A DNA stretch of 64,000 nt, from NCBI GenBank assembly GCA_018806985.1, contig JADANN010000419.1, forward strand, positions 62,001 to 126,000, given 5' to 3'. This document shows, piece after piece, positions 9,820-19,999 of this stretch (position 1 is its first letter; the number at the start of each line of letters is the position of its first letter). Made by a program: the position numbers and the translations under genes. Under the pieces are notes generated by a model. The model saw only the letters and a list, made by a program, of their open reading frames with translations, was not told the DNA's origin and searched no databases. This DNA is from Angiostrongylus vasorum. Taxonomy: Eukaryota > Nematoda > Chromadorea > Rhabditida > Metastrongylidae.

Positions 9820-11110
9820 TCAAGAGATGTGTTTCTCCAGAAACATTGGAGCTGATACGCCAACGTGGAATCGCAGAGCTGCAGGCAACCGCGTACTAAC
9901 GTACGAAGTTGCAAAAGAATGCTGACAGGCCATAAAAGAAGATCTTAAAAGAGAAGTGCAGCAACAATGGTCGAAGCTGCAGAGGCTGGGAAAAGCATTC
10001 GCAAAGCCCACCCGAACCTTCGCCAATTACAAGCAAGGTGATTGCACTCCGACACCCAGAAGCAACAGCTACAGCGTCCAGAAAGGCAATGGAGAAAATA
10101 TTCCACAAATACTACTCAGATCGCTTCGATGGCCACGTCCACCTTCGGTCATATGAAATAAAGGAGGGTGGACATGTGGTACCTTCCCCTTCCGATATCC
10201 AACAATTTCGTGCCATTTCATCGATGAAAAAATCGAACAGCGCTAAGTACGGATAGGGATAAGACCTGAACACCTGAGGAACCTTCCGCCAGTTCTCGTA
10301 ATCACACTGGCTTGACTCTTCACACCTTACCTCGTTAAATGCAAGGTCCCTAGTCAATGGAATACCAGCGAGACCGCGCTAATGTTAAAGAAAGGTGATC
10401 TCCACGATATCGGCAACTATCGAGCAATCTGCTTGCTGCCTGTCGTCTACAAATTTTTTCACTCGAGTCATCCTAAACAAGATTGACAGAACACTGGACG
10501 AAGGACAAACCATGTGAGCAAGCAGGGTTTCGAATAGCATTTAGTACGATGGACTACATTCACACGATAACAAAAATTCAATGAAGTATCGCGAGAATTT
10601 TAAAAGACCACGCTGTCTCACTTTCATCGATCTAAGAAGGGCTTTTACTCAGTTGAGATAGAAGCGGTCATGGAAAGCTTTGATAGTCAAGGATTCCCTA
10701 CTCAGTACGCAAAAAATTCTTCGTGAGCTGTGCAGAAAATTAGCAACAGGGATATCACTATTCTGTAACGATATTAACATCGACGTCAAAAGAGGGGTAA
10801 GGAAGGGCGATACAGTCTCGCCAAAATTATTCACCGCACAGTCCAGAACGTCATGCGAACATTGGAGTAGGATAACATGGGAGTGAAAATCGACACCGAA
10901 ATCAAAATGATGAACGACTTAGCTCCAGAGTTGAGCAGAAGGAAACGAGCGGCTTGGAGAGCTTTCAAAAGCATCGAGAATGTAGTGAAGAGAACAAGGA
11001 ACACCCGACTCCGTGACCACGTTCCGACTCCATGGTACTGCCGGTGTTTATCCACGCGTCAAAAACGTGGTCACTGAGTAAGCAGGATGAAAGATCGCTC
11101 AGCCTTATTG
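9820..11110 (+). pseudogene. RTE reverse transcriptase, internally deleted
   Basis: Pieces in three frames give SPETLELIRQRGIAELQ, EDLKREVQ, a palm start near 10,400 (DIGNYRAICLLPVVYK), FIDLRRAF (10,623), VKRGVRKGDTVSPKLF (10,785) and MGVKID (10,877). At 10,892 the sequence jumps directly to EIKMMNDLAPELSRRKRAAW. In the copy at 51-54 kb about 240 bases with LHHLR..DDIVLVT lie between these two points. The catalytic FADD box is therefore physically missing. Confidence 0.82.
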
Positions 11111-11639
11111 AACGCACAGTCGAAAGGGACGATGCCTACTAGTATACCGTGTCACGCAAGTAATGGAAGGAATCCCGAGCTTCAGCCTGCGTCAAGGATC
11201 GAAATATCAAAGATGCCGTTCTGTACGTCAAACAGTCGAAGATAAGCTGGGCCGAACACGTAATGCGTATGAACGACAACCGATGGACAAGGGCCGTTAA
11301 CAACTGAAATTCTCGGAATGTCAAACGTACTACAGTGAGACCACCAACTCGGTGGTCAAAGTTCTTCACGAAATGCCTCAAGGAAAGATATGATGATCAA
11401 CGAGTCCCTAGAGCGAGCAGAAGCTACTGGGCTACTCATGCTCGCGATAGGGAAAAGATGGATGATTTACAGGCGCCCGCTTGAGTCACTCGACGACCAG
11501 TTGGACTACACGTGATACAGGTGTTACTGCGACGTTTGAAAAAAATCATAGCGAAATTTTTGAAATTTTGAATGAGAATGGGTTTTAAAAAAGCGGGTAA
11601 CAAAGTTTTATACAGCTATGGCATGTAATGATTATTATG

Positions 11640-11905
11640 GAGAGTCGAACATTCGCCGATATATCAAACGCAAATTTGATTCAAGGATGGTTCGCATTTG
11701 AAAAGTTAGCATGGTGCCTCCAACCACTGCGGCACAGGCGCCTTTGTCTAGGACGACAGCTCCAGTGGCTTGATACATCGGTAGGCCATCGCGAGTCATT
11801 GTGAAGGCCAGACATGCATTCAATCGCCTCCAAAGCGATGCTTAATGAAAGTCGAATGCATGGGGCATTTTCCTAGAGATTGATCAACGTCCAGCTCTTT
11901 ATCCT
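11640..11905 (+). mobile_element. SINE-like element with inverted tRNA-like head
   Basis: The tail half (11,760-11,895) reads forward: GGTAGGCCATCGCGAGTCATTG, CAATCGCCTCCAAAGCGATGCTTAATGAA, GATTGATCAACG. The head half reads on the minus strand: GTGCCGCAGTGGTTGGAGGCACC (11,712-11,740) is A-box-like. The head therefore looks inverted relative to the tail. It lies 115 bases downstream of the RTE 3' end. Confidence 0.45.
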
Positions 11906-12334
11906 TTCATTCTCATTGTTTTGACACAAAAAGTATTGTCCCATTGGTCTAGACTCTGCCGTAACGTAGAGCTGCTCTGGCAGGCCTTGTGGTTCAAAAT
12001 ATGAAGTTTTGCCTCAGCTTGGGCGATGACCCTGCTTGTGACGAACTTCGTGTTGTACATGGTGGTCCGATAAAGAACATCAAGCAGAGGCGCACGAAAG
12101 TGGTAAATAACTACACAACAAAAGAGGAAACGAGAAAAACTGTGGCACTCTAATTTTCGCTAACGATGCTTGTCTTAGGGAAAATTATGAGTGATGCAAA
12201 TGTAGCAACCAATAGAAAGAATAGATATGTTCACCACAATCAGTGGGGCAGTCTAAAAGCTGAGTTGAGCGCATTTTCAAAAAAGATCTCGAATGAAATC
12301 ACTTGGTTGCTTTTTTGGTTTGAAATTTAGCTTC
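11906..12334. other. No feature recognised
   Basis: Nothing in this stretch matches the repeat families seen elsewhere in the window and no frame stands out. Confidence 0.5.
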
Positions 12335-12619
12335 TTATCTTTTACAACTATAACGATTGTTCAAATGCAACTGGCTCGCTTTACATTTGTCGATGAAAAA
12401 AAACGCTTGATTACGTTGTGGAATTCTCCCATTTTGATCATCGCAGTCCACAGTTGAATAATAGAAAGCTGAAGCAACAAGCTGGGACCCGACACTTAAA
12501 GGAACTTTCACGAAAAAATTCTTCTTTGTCTTCCAACACAACTCGTAGTTTCTAGATTTTATAAGCTCTGACTTCAGGCATATCATTATCTCATCTTTGT
12601 TACTCTTAGTGTTATGCAA
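12335..12619 (-). CDS. Unrecognised minus-strand frame at the repeat-arm edge
   Basis: A 94-residue frame (…KSRNYELCWKTKKNFFVK…, FYYSTVDCDDQNGRIPQRN) has protein-like composition. It lies just outside the inverted-repeat arm and has no second copy in the window, while its upstream neighbour (12,621-12,809) is inside the arm and duplicated. The arm boundary therefore appears to cut one transcription unit or one old mobile element. The joint LFADEANLFT, read in another frame at 12,630-12,660, faintly recalls a mariner-type transposase DE block. I put little weight on that. Confidence 0.3.
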   Translation of the reverse strand: MHNTKSNKDEIMICLKSELIKSRNYELCWKTKKNFFVKVPLSVGSQLVASAFYYSTVDCDDQNGRIPQRNQAFFFIDKCKASQLHLNNRYSCKR

Positions 12620-12620
12620 T

Positions 12621-12809
12621 TCATAGTGAATAGATTAGCTTCATCAGCAAAAAGAACGTTAATGGTTTTTGAATTTTCACGTAGACCGTAGACCAATGAA
12701 TACTTCGTACTAAGCAAAAGTACGTAGGTTCCTCGACGCACTGCACAAACATCTTGAAAGAATGTCTTGGTAGTGCTTCGTATATGAAATCACCTGTGAA
12801 CAGGAACAT
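12621..12809 (-). pseudogene. Duplicated minus-strand block, unknown
   Basis: A 62-residue frame (GDFIYEALPRHSFKMFVQ, CVEEPTYFCLVRSIHW) follows TCCTGTTCACAG, a plausible acceptor. Its partner is on the plus strand at 48,419-48,607 in the right arm. Unique except for that pair. Family not recognised. Confidence 0.3.
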
Positions 12810-12829
12810 CGGAATAATGGCGAATTAAC

Positions 12830-13600
12830 GCCCTCACGAATATCAACACATCAAGATTTATTTTTTGTTTTTAACTGCTTTTCACAGTCACTTTTTTTCC
12901 TACCTCTACTGACCTATAATTTATTCGGGGACTGGGAATCATGATGCTTAAGTTGTTAGGAGCTTGTCTTCAACTGTGGAAAAGCACTATGTGAATCACT
13001 TTTGTCAATGGCCAGCTGGCTTTGGTGAATCAACCTCCCATTGGTCAGGTGGAGTTACGTGGAGCGCGTCTCGTTAACCACAGAGCAGTAAGGGAGAAGC
13101 TCTGTTTAATATAAGTCAATAAACTCTAATATTTGCAGGAAATATACGGAGAAATTTCCTTAAAATTTTAATTAGTAGTATTCGTTTCATTTTCAGTACT
13201 CGATTCATCGACTTCATTCCATCTACACGTTGCTTTGCTTTTATTTACTCGCAAATGTTTCAAGTCAAAATCGCTCCCTGATGAAATATCATTAAATTCG
13301 CAAAGTCTTTAAGCGATAAAAGGACTCCTACCCTTGTCACACCAACTTCTATGGCACTATTTTTTGCTGGTCATCGTAGAAAATGGTAGAAGATGTAGGT
13401 GAAAAGCGCAATGTATCTATGAAAAAGCTGTTTGAACAGAAATACAACAACACCGAAGCTGAAATACTCGTGAAACATCAACCCCGGCCCAGAGGGCCTC
13501 AGCTTAAGTGAGTTCAATGCCGATTTGTGGTCTCCAAATCAACACCGCCGACGGGTGATTGCTGATGGAAGCGTCAGGTAGAAAACTAGCTGAGAGGAAC
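12830..13600. other. Arm-specific sequence without recognised feature
   Basis: Conserved between arms (partner 47,640-48,400) but otherwise not repeated in the window. No frame or RNA signal found. Confidence 0.5.
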
Positions 13601-13604
13601 GTAG

Positions 13605-13725
13605 AGCAAGGTCCTTCGTGGTGCAGTGTGTAGCACGGGATTCCTTGGAAAACTCAGGCGTGGTTCGATCTGGCTCAGAATCGAAGTTTTGAGAATATCT
13701 CAACATCGTCGTGGTTGTATTTTCA
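13605..13725 (+). repeat. tRNA-like (SINE head) sequence
   Basis: TCGTGGTGCAGTGTGTAGCAC resembles a Pol III A box. GGTTCGATCTGGC at 13,668-13,680 resembles a B box, spaced as in tRNA-derived SINEs. The following bases (CATCGTCGTGGTTGTATTTTCACATACC) resemble 39,500-39,560. A partner copy lies in the right arm at about 47,505-47,625. No cloverleaf could be drawn, so it is not a functional tRNA. Confidence 0.4.
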
Positions 13726-14099
13726 CATACCCTGCCGTGAAAAAATTATAGTAGGCAGAGAAATGAAAGGTTAACTTTGTACGAACTAAGTTGTCCTCTT
13801 TGATAATTTGATAACAAATGGCTGTCGACTCGTTTATGAATGAAAACTGAGGGAACTCCTACATTTAGTCACCATCTGGCAACTTTTCCTTATTGCTGAA
13901 GAAAATCGTATTGTCGTCACGGTGTTGTTCTGACTGCTTGGACACCTGTTAAGGAACACAATAAACAATATTTGTGATGATGGCACTGCGTAAGTTTCTG
14001 AATTTCACTAAAACGGCAAGCGGACCCATGGTCGTGGCAGATTTAATAGTTGTGCTTCCTATTATTATCCACTTGTAATCATTACTTTTTGTTTCTCAT

Positions 14100-14330
14100 C
14101 GGGTCCTGAACACACCCATCCAATAGTTTATCGACTTATTGTGGATGAGGTGTATTCTCGGTGGTGGTCGAAAAACGACGTGCAGCGGGAGTTCGTCAAC
14201 GAGCATTGTTCTCCAAAGATGTTAGGAAATGTTTCATTTTCACACAGAGGCTTTAGTAAAAGCATATTCAAGCCAAGGCATTTTTGCCAAAAAACGGTAA
14301 AGTAAAAAAAAGTATAGTTTTATAACTACA
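14100..14330 (+). pseudogene. Duplicated plus-strand block, unknown frame
   Basis: A frame reading IVYRLIVDEVYSRWWSKNDV followed by REFVNEHCSPKMLGNVSFSH is open for about 60 residues. Its right-arm partner (46,906-47,091, minus) is 61 residues with few changes (LGNV becomes LENV). The preservation in both arms is notable, but no splice sites or domains are evident. Confidence 0.3.
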
Positions 14331-14491
14331 TTCCTAGCCAAATACTTTGCATGCATTTTTTTGACCTTCGGATCACGTTCTATTCTTATTTCTCTCAAGG
14401 AAAGTGCGACGTACAGTAAAGGTCAACCGGGCTTATTAAGCGGAAACTTCGTCACCAGATAGCGTTCCACATTTCTGCTAGATTCGACTAA

Positions 14492-14506
14492 TAAATAACA
14501 ACAACA
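14492..14506. repeat. CAA microsatellite
   Basis: About four CAA units. The right-arm partner at 46,717-46,737 has about six TTG units, an arm-specific length difference. Confidence 0.8.
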
Positions 14507-14689
14507 ACAAATATCAATTTTGCTTTTCGTAATTCATCTCTGAGTCATAGCAAGGGGTGCGATATTCCTTCAGCTTTTCAAATGTATTTTTCAGTGGAAA
14601 TCAAAGGCGAATGAAATCAAGAGGCTCTCAACCTTTTAAACTGTTTGATATCGTGCAGCTAAAGTCTCTGCTTCGCTGCCTGCTTGTGT

Positions 14690-15000
14690 ATAAAAAAATT
14701 AAGCTCCCAGCATTGATCAATCCCTGAGTGATGCGCCATGCATTTGATCGTTCGAGGTGGTTGAATGTATATCTGGCCTTTGTAATGACTCCCGGTGGCC
14801 TACCAATATATAGAACCAGTGCTGCAATCCTTCCATACAAGTCTAGTAGCAATTTGCCGACCCCGGGAGATAGAAGGCTTGGTGCGCGAAGGGCGCCGCG
14901 ACCGATTCCATGTTTATTGCACGGCGTCTCCGACCACTGCGCCATACGCGCCATCTTTTTCTTGTGTATCACCTGCATCACCTGTAGTATCACTTGTAGT
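14690..15000 (-). mobile_element. SINE adjoining RTE tail (left arm)
   Basis: On the minus strand the order is: RTE 3' tail with GTGATACTACAGGTGATGCAGGTGATACAC (15,000-14,960, imperfect GATACAGGT units), then ATGGCGCAGTGGTCGGAGACGCC (A-box-like, ~14,945), a CGGGGTCGG core, and the tail ending GATTGATCAATGC. The mirrored copy is at 46,310-46,560. The SINE head starts within a few bases of the RTE tail in both arms. Confidence 0.6.
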
Positions 15001-15009
15001 CCCGTTGAT

Positions 15010-16815
15010 GGTCGAGTGATTCGAGCGGGCGCCAGTAAATCTTTCAATTTACCCTGTCGCGTCCAAGAGTAGCCCCAGTGGGTTCTGCTCGCTCTAGGGA
15101 CTCGTCGAGCACCATATCTTTCTTCCAGGCCTTTCTTAAAAGAAACTCTGACCATCGAGTCGGTGGTCTTAATGAAGTGCCTTCAACATGCCGAGGAATC
15201 CAGTCGTTAACGGCTTTTGTCCATCGGTTGTCATTCATACGCATTACGTGTAAGGCCCACCTTCTCTTCCACTGTTTGGCGTACAAAATGGCATGTTTGG
15301 TTTTTTGATCGTTGATGCAGGTCGGAGCTTCGGATCACTTCTCTTACTTGTGTGAAACGGGAAACTCCTAGCATCGGCCTTTCGAATGCGCGTTCAATAA
15401 CGCTGAGTGATCTTTCATCCCTACTTACGCAGCAACCAGGTTTCAGACCCATACGCTAGGGCAGGAAGTACCGTTGAGTCGAAAAGGTAGGGCACGGAGA
15501 CGGGTGTTCTTTGTCCTCTTCAGTACATCCTCGATGCTCTTGAAAGCTCCCCATGGCGCTCGTTTCCGTCAATCCGACTCTGGAGCTACTTCGTTCAACA
15601 TGTCGATTTCCCGACCTAGATAGGCATAACTGGAACATTCGGAGATACTCGTTCCGTTGGGCGTGAATGGCGCATTCGAAACCAAACCGTTTCTCGTGGA
15701 CATCATTTTTTGTGAGATTTAGTCGAAGACCAATCTTTCCACAGGCTTTATCAAAGTCGGCAAGAATACGTTCCGCTTGGCTAATGTTTGGTCTTATAAG
15801 GACGATGTCATCAGCAAAACCAAGATGGTGTAACTGCCGACCATCGAGTTTTCACTCCCATATTATCCCATTCTAATGTTAGCATGACGTTCTGGAGGGT
15901 GGCGGCAAATAATTTCAGCAAGATGGTATTGCCTTGCCCAACCCTGTATTGACGTCAATGTTAATATCGTTGTAGAACGGTGATATTTTCTTTGTGAAAT
16001 TTTTTGTACAGCTCAGGAAGAATCTTTGTGCAGTGAGTAGGGAATCCTTGACTATCAAAGGCTTCCATGACTGCTTCTATTTCATTTAGATCAAAGGCCT
16101 TCTGTAAATCGATGAAAGTGGTACAGAGCGGTCTTTAGTACTCTCGCGATACTTCAATGAGCCTTGTAATCGTGTGAATGTGGTCCATCGTACTAAATCC
16201 TTTTCGAAACCCTGCTTGCTCACATGGCTGTGCTTCGTCCAGTGTTCTGTCGATCCTGTTTAGGATGAATCGAGTGAAAAGTTTGTAGATAGACGACAGA
16301 CAGCAAGCACATTGGGCGATAGTTGCCGATATCGTGTAGGTTACTTTTCTTGAACAATAACACAGTCCTGCTGGTCTTCCACAGAGTAGGGACCTTGCAT
16401 TCAGACAGGTAACGTGTAAAGAGCCAAGCCAGTGTGTATACGAGGAATTGCAGAAGGCTCTTCAGGTGTTCAGGTCTCATCCTGTCCGGACCTAGTGCTG
16501 TTCGATTTTTCATCGATGAAATGGCATGTCTGATTTCGAAAGGGAGAATAGGTGGTACAACATGTCCACCCTCCTTTATTTCATATGAGGGAAGGTGGAC
16601 GTGGCCATCGCAGAGATCTGAGTAGCATTCGTGAATGATTTTCTCCATTGCCATTCTGGACGCCGTAAGTGTTCTGTCTGCGCGTCGGAGTGCAATCATC
16701 TTGGTCTTGGGATTGGAGAAGCTCCGTTGGGCTTTGCGAATGCTTTTCCCAGCCTCTGCAACTTCGACCAAAATTGCTGTTCTTCTCTCTTTAAGATCTT
16801 CTTTTATCGCGAAAT
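15010..16815 (-). mobile_element. RTE-clade LINE, 5'-truncated (left arm)
   Basis: Minus-strand RTE running from the linker after the endonuclease (EDLKERRTAILVEVAEAGKS, 16,812) through RT. Visible are MRPEHLKSLLQFLVYTL, DIGNYRPMCLLSVVY, LGFADDIVLIRPNISQAERI (about 15,770-15,850, FADD kept) and ACGKIGLRLNLTKN. The C-terminal RTE part follows: ERAFERPMLGVSRFTQ, RRWALHVMRMNDNRWTKA, RPPTRWSEFLLRKAWKKD. Frameshifts interrupt it near 16,260, 15,900 and 15,600. No endonuclease, so it cannot move by itself. Confidence 0.88.
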
Positions 16816-16954
16816 CTTTGAAGACCTCATTCTCATAAAAAGTAAGCCGCTGTATGGTGCCGTTGAGGAATTCCACAAACCAAAACAGCGTGACACATTC
16901 GACGAGAATTTCGCTGTGTGAGACTGAAAGTACAACGAAACGAGGTGTGTGCAA
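16220..16954 (-). pseudogene. 244-residue chimeric frame (non-RTE leader + RTE linker/RT)
   Basis: Residues 1-48 (MHTPRFVVLSVSHSEILVEC and following) are not RTE-like and lie upstream of the RTE truncation point. From residue ~49 (AIKEDLKERR) to ~215 it is RTE linker and RT fingers. The last residues are out of frame after a deletion near 16,265. The right arm keeps a 228-residue version (44,493-45,179), which continues differently at the C-end. The long frame is probably a relic of retroelement coding, not a host gene, but the in-frame fusion is worth noting. Confidence 0.45.
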
Positions 16955-16979
16955 AGTGGGTTGATCTAATATCGCTATC

Positions 16980-17595
16980 CAAAATGATCCGCAAGATTAC
17001 AAGAAGATTGTCTCGACCAGCATTCCACGAGAATGAGAAAGAATACGAAATCCTCAAACAGCAGTCGAACCAACACGGATGATGTAAGAATGCAAGAAGA
17101 TTTTCGGATAGAGTCATCAAGAGGTAATCCAAAAAGACACAGGTTTGCTGAACGAAGGAGTAGAGTAATCAGGGTATGTTGTATTTGGATCTAAAGTCAA
17201 GAACAATAATAAATCATCTGTTTATGAAAATGTCCCGTCATCCCTTATGTGGAGGTCTCGAAGCTGCTTGATAACAAAGTTATGCAGGATTTTTCCAGCT
17301 GGCAAGTTGACTTAAGCGATGGAGATTGATGATAGGATGATATCCAACATCCATGATATTCGCCTGTGGATCCATTCGTCTTGTGTCCTGGAAATGCGAA
17401 CGACTGCTGAATCGTGAGCTTTCCACGACACCCCTCAAGTAGTTCTGTGGGCATGTTTCTATTAACGTCTTGACACCGTCGTAACCGCTACATGTTGTTA
17501 GGTAAAAAACAAGCACAGAAATGCTGTATAGGGGTGAGTAGCGCAGTAGAAGTGGTGCCGCTCCTCAAGAACACAGTGCTTTGTTAGACGCCGAA
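16980..17595 (-). repeat. M-family repeat with tRNA-like end (left arm)
   Basis: The best-preserved M unit. On the minus strand its two overlapping frames (69 and 78 residues at 17,245-17,516) are identical to those in the right arm at 43,750-44,021. The plus-strand end at 17,530-17,585 reads GGTGAGTAGCGCAGTAGAAGTGGTGCCGC, an A-box-like head as at 54,995. The repeat is interrupted by the RTE just described (flank resumes near 16,980). Coding is doubtful: neither frame is kept at 471-690 or 34,140-34,360. Confidence 0.55.
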
Positions 17596-17599
17596 AATT

Positions 17600-18372
17600 C
17601 GCCACTCGCATTGTTCAATAATGGTTTTTAGAACGGTGACTCTCCGCGCCTATGGAGTTCAATACTTGGTTGCTTGGATAGACCGTCATCACTGCTTACG
17701 AGGGCACTAGCATAAGGAATTAATTAGAAAAAACTAAATCATGTTCCTTGCTGGTTTCCACTTTTTCCCTTGGGCTTGCATGCTACTTCCTTGGCAGTGA
17801 CCATTCTGCGCGTAGAACATTGATTGTGATGTCCATTGGTGGTCTGTAAATTTATGCTGGACCTTCTCTAATAGAGCTAAAACACTGAGTTGATATCCCG
17901 ATAGCTACACAAAAGTCACCGTTCCGCTGCCGCTTCTTGGTGGATTGGTGGTGGAAGCATTTTTCAGCTAGTGAACTGGAAATTCTCCTGTGATGCAATG
18001 TTAGTAGGCAACTGTTTCAAAGCCCTACCACTTCTGAATTCTCTATGTTTGCTTCCCACATATATTTTTAGATCTCTTCCAACTAAACAAACTCCGCTCT
18101 AAAGCAAGTCTGTACAGCATTGTAAATCTTTCCAGGTGTCTTATTTTTGAATTAAAATGGGTGGTTTCATTAATCTTACATGCAGTAATGGCAAGCTCTT
18201 TGCTGATCTTCTTTGTCGGTCCTCTCTGCACTTCGTGGTTGCGGACAAATGCCACCAGGAAAAAGGTAACGAGAAAGAAACTATTGAACTAAAAAACAAC
18301 TAATGTTAATTGCTAGAAAGAACTCTGTCACTTATCCGTCTGCTGTCGTTGACCATGTGGAGGGCAAAATAG
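17600..18372 (+). pseudogene. Secreted-family flank and decayed exon 1 (left arm)
   Basis: The 5' flank matches 49,830-50,340. CTTTCCAG|GTGTC near 18,128-18,140 corresponds to the conserved acceptor. The exon-1 equivalent (18,158-18,270) still has the nucleotide order of signal-peptide exon 1 (ATGCAGTAATGGCAAGCTC...; GGACAAATGCCACC...; GGTAACGAGAAAG). Small indels destroy the reading frame. Exons 2 and 3 are absent because a P repeat begins at about 18,373. Mirrored at 42,885-43,660. Confidence 0.55.
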
Positions 18373-19312
18373 GGAAACATAACTCATTCAATAGGTGCTC
18401 CACCCTGTAAGGTGGGACTTAAAGCGACAACAAAGACTCAATCTACAGGTACGAACGGCTGTACGCAATGCATTTGTGCACAAGCTAATAGGGTGACTTG
18501 CCTTTGAAATATGCGAAGAAGACTGTGAAGTCGTACTGTCAACCAATCCTAACCTGCATGGTTGCGGATAGGTGCCGATATATGGCCATCACACTTATAA
18601 GCTTAGCAAGGTAGCATTTTTACAAATTCAGCGTTAAAAATGCCGTTCTGTTAGGTCATTGAGTAAACACGAAGTTGATATAAAAAAAGTGAATTTGGCT
18701 AGAATTTCGGTTCTCTCGTATTCATCAGGGTTGCTACGATCCGAGTTGATGGTCCATAGCCGGACGCTTTTGCGATTCGGGTATTCGTTGTCCCATCGAG
18801 TCGAATCCAATAGAGAGAGCACCGTTCGAGTGAGGTATCCCCCTCTCGGTCGTGCTTTCATCTGTATAGACCGTGCTCGATCTATTGCCATCCAGTCCGA
18901 TCTGCGTTCATGGTTCAAATGCTTCCTGCCACAGTCGGTCATATATTAGCTAGCACCGAGTGGGTAAACCTTTGCAAAAAGCGAATTTTTTTTCCAATGT
19001 GTAATAACTTATACTACTATACGTATAAGTTCCTAATATTATGTCATATTACTACATTGTCTTCTCCATTTTGTATTTTTACTAAATTGCGTCCTGAACC
19101 GTTTTGCTTTTTTATTTCCCGCCCTTTCAATTGCTTTCTGAAACTACGCTGTTTTTTTCTTAAGGTTTTGAGAAAGTGCGTGTTTGAGTGAAAACTATTA
19201 TATGTCACACAAACTGTCATATATTGGAATCATGAAACATGGCTGAGAAGAAGTTGAAACGAGATTCCTCATGGAGTGGTAGTGAACGCTTTAGCCCCCG
19301 GGAAGGGTAACA
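18373..19312 (+). repeat. P-family repeat (left arm, outer)
   Basis: A ~940 bp unit beginning CATTCAATAGGTGCTCCACC and ending GGGAAGGGTAACAGCGC. Near the start is a small hairpin (CCACC-CTGTAA-GGTGG). Five near-complete copies occur in the window (18,373+, 21,720-, 23,825+, 38,530+, 41,958-). The minus strand of this copy carries a 102-residue frame (MTDCGRKHLNHERRSDWMAI...). It is kept as 101 residues at 42,327-42,632 but broken in the other three copies. No terminal inverted repeat or known domain found. Confidence 0.7.
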
Positions 19313-19314
19313 GC

Positions 19315-19645
19315 GCTCTAGGGTCTTCGATATTTTAGACAGAAACGTAATTTCAAGGCTTGGTGCCAGTCACTGCCACATTGCCAACCACCTTATTTGC
19401 GCGTAGCATTTCCTGGACCATATGGAAATCGAGCAGTTTAGGCACTCCGTTAAGAGGACCATAAGCTGCTGGTTGGATAAGCCATGCATGTTTATTCTTC
19501 CTTCATGATCAACGGCCAGAATTTCGAGGATGGCTTGTATTGTGGAGTCATTCGATACGTTGGTGTAAAGCGCATTAACGTTGGAAGACTCCGTCACTGC
19601 TCTTGGGTCGCGCGTTACGTAGACGATCCCGGAACATCTGAGCGT
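19315..19645 (-). mobile_element. PLE reverse transcriptase fragment (left arm)
   Basis: A 75-residue minus-strand frame (MTESSNVNALYTNVSNDSTI... NQQLMVLLTECLNCSISIWS) corresponds to the PLE RT block MESFDVTALYTNVSNDSAMQ. It joins P directly at about 19,315, the same junction as at 24,757, so the P-PLE junction was copied along with the repeat. Mirrored at 41,640-41,955. Confidence 0.75.
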
Positions 19646-19654
19646 TCATGAGAA

Positions 19655-19995
19655 AGAACCGTCGAAAGAACGATGCTAGGAGTATCTCGTTTCACACAAG
19701 TAGGGGGAAAGGATCCGATGCCCTGACCTCCGTCAATGATCAAAAATCAAGGATGCCGTTTCTACGTGAAGGAGTCGATGATAGGTTGGGACTGGGCACG
19801 CAATGCGTATAAACGATAACCAGTGGACAAGAGCCGTTGGTGACGGAATTTCCTTGGATGTACTCAACGAGTCCACGGAGTGAGCAGAACCCACTGGGCT
19901 TCTCTTACACGCGACAGGGAAAAATGAAAAGTTTACTGGCGCCCTGCTCGCGTCACTCGACGATCAACGGGAATGGAGGTGGTACAGGTGATAAA
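19655..19995 (+). mobile_element. RTE 3'-terminal fragment (left arm, with 80-bp deletion)
   Basis: Plus-strand remnants of the RTE C-terminal region: ERTMLGVSRFTQ (19,660-19,700), IKNQGCRFYVKES, a decayed RWAGHAMRIND and RTHWASLTRDRE-like end, then a tail with GGTGGTACAGGTGATA at 19,978. The right arm (41,215-41,610, minus) contains about 80 more bases between GGATGT and GCTCAACGAG. The left arm is therefore deleted near 19,857. Confidence 0.75.
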
Positions 19996-19999
19996 CCAC

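Larger units (their letters stand above)
8340..11525 (+). mobile_element. RTE-clade LINE, copy 1 (nearly full span, dead)
   Basis: The 5' region (8,340-8,720) matches the start of the second RTE at 51,210-51,300 (word AGGAGTCGTCTCCAATAAATAAGC). Then come an apurinic endonuclease region, a linker, reverse transcriptase and the C-terminal RTE region (RWAGH.MRMNDNRWT equivalent near 11,245). The 3' tail GTGATACAGGTG at 11,510 is typical of RTE short tandem 3' ends. Many frameshifts and stops, and the central RT catalytic segment is deleted near 10,892. RTEs move by target-primed reverse transcription and often mobilise SINEs. Confidence 0.88.

Noticed and set aside
12630..12670. Tc1/mariner transposase DE motif (LFADEANLFT)
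   Set aside because: Only one short block resembles a transposase; no upstream helix-turn-helix, no second acidic motif in frame and no TIR could be found.
18373..19312. P as a Helitron
   Set aside because: A hairpin exists near one end, but the expected TC start and CTRR end next to it are not visible and no Rep/helicase coding is present.
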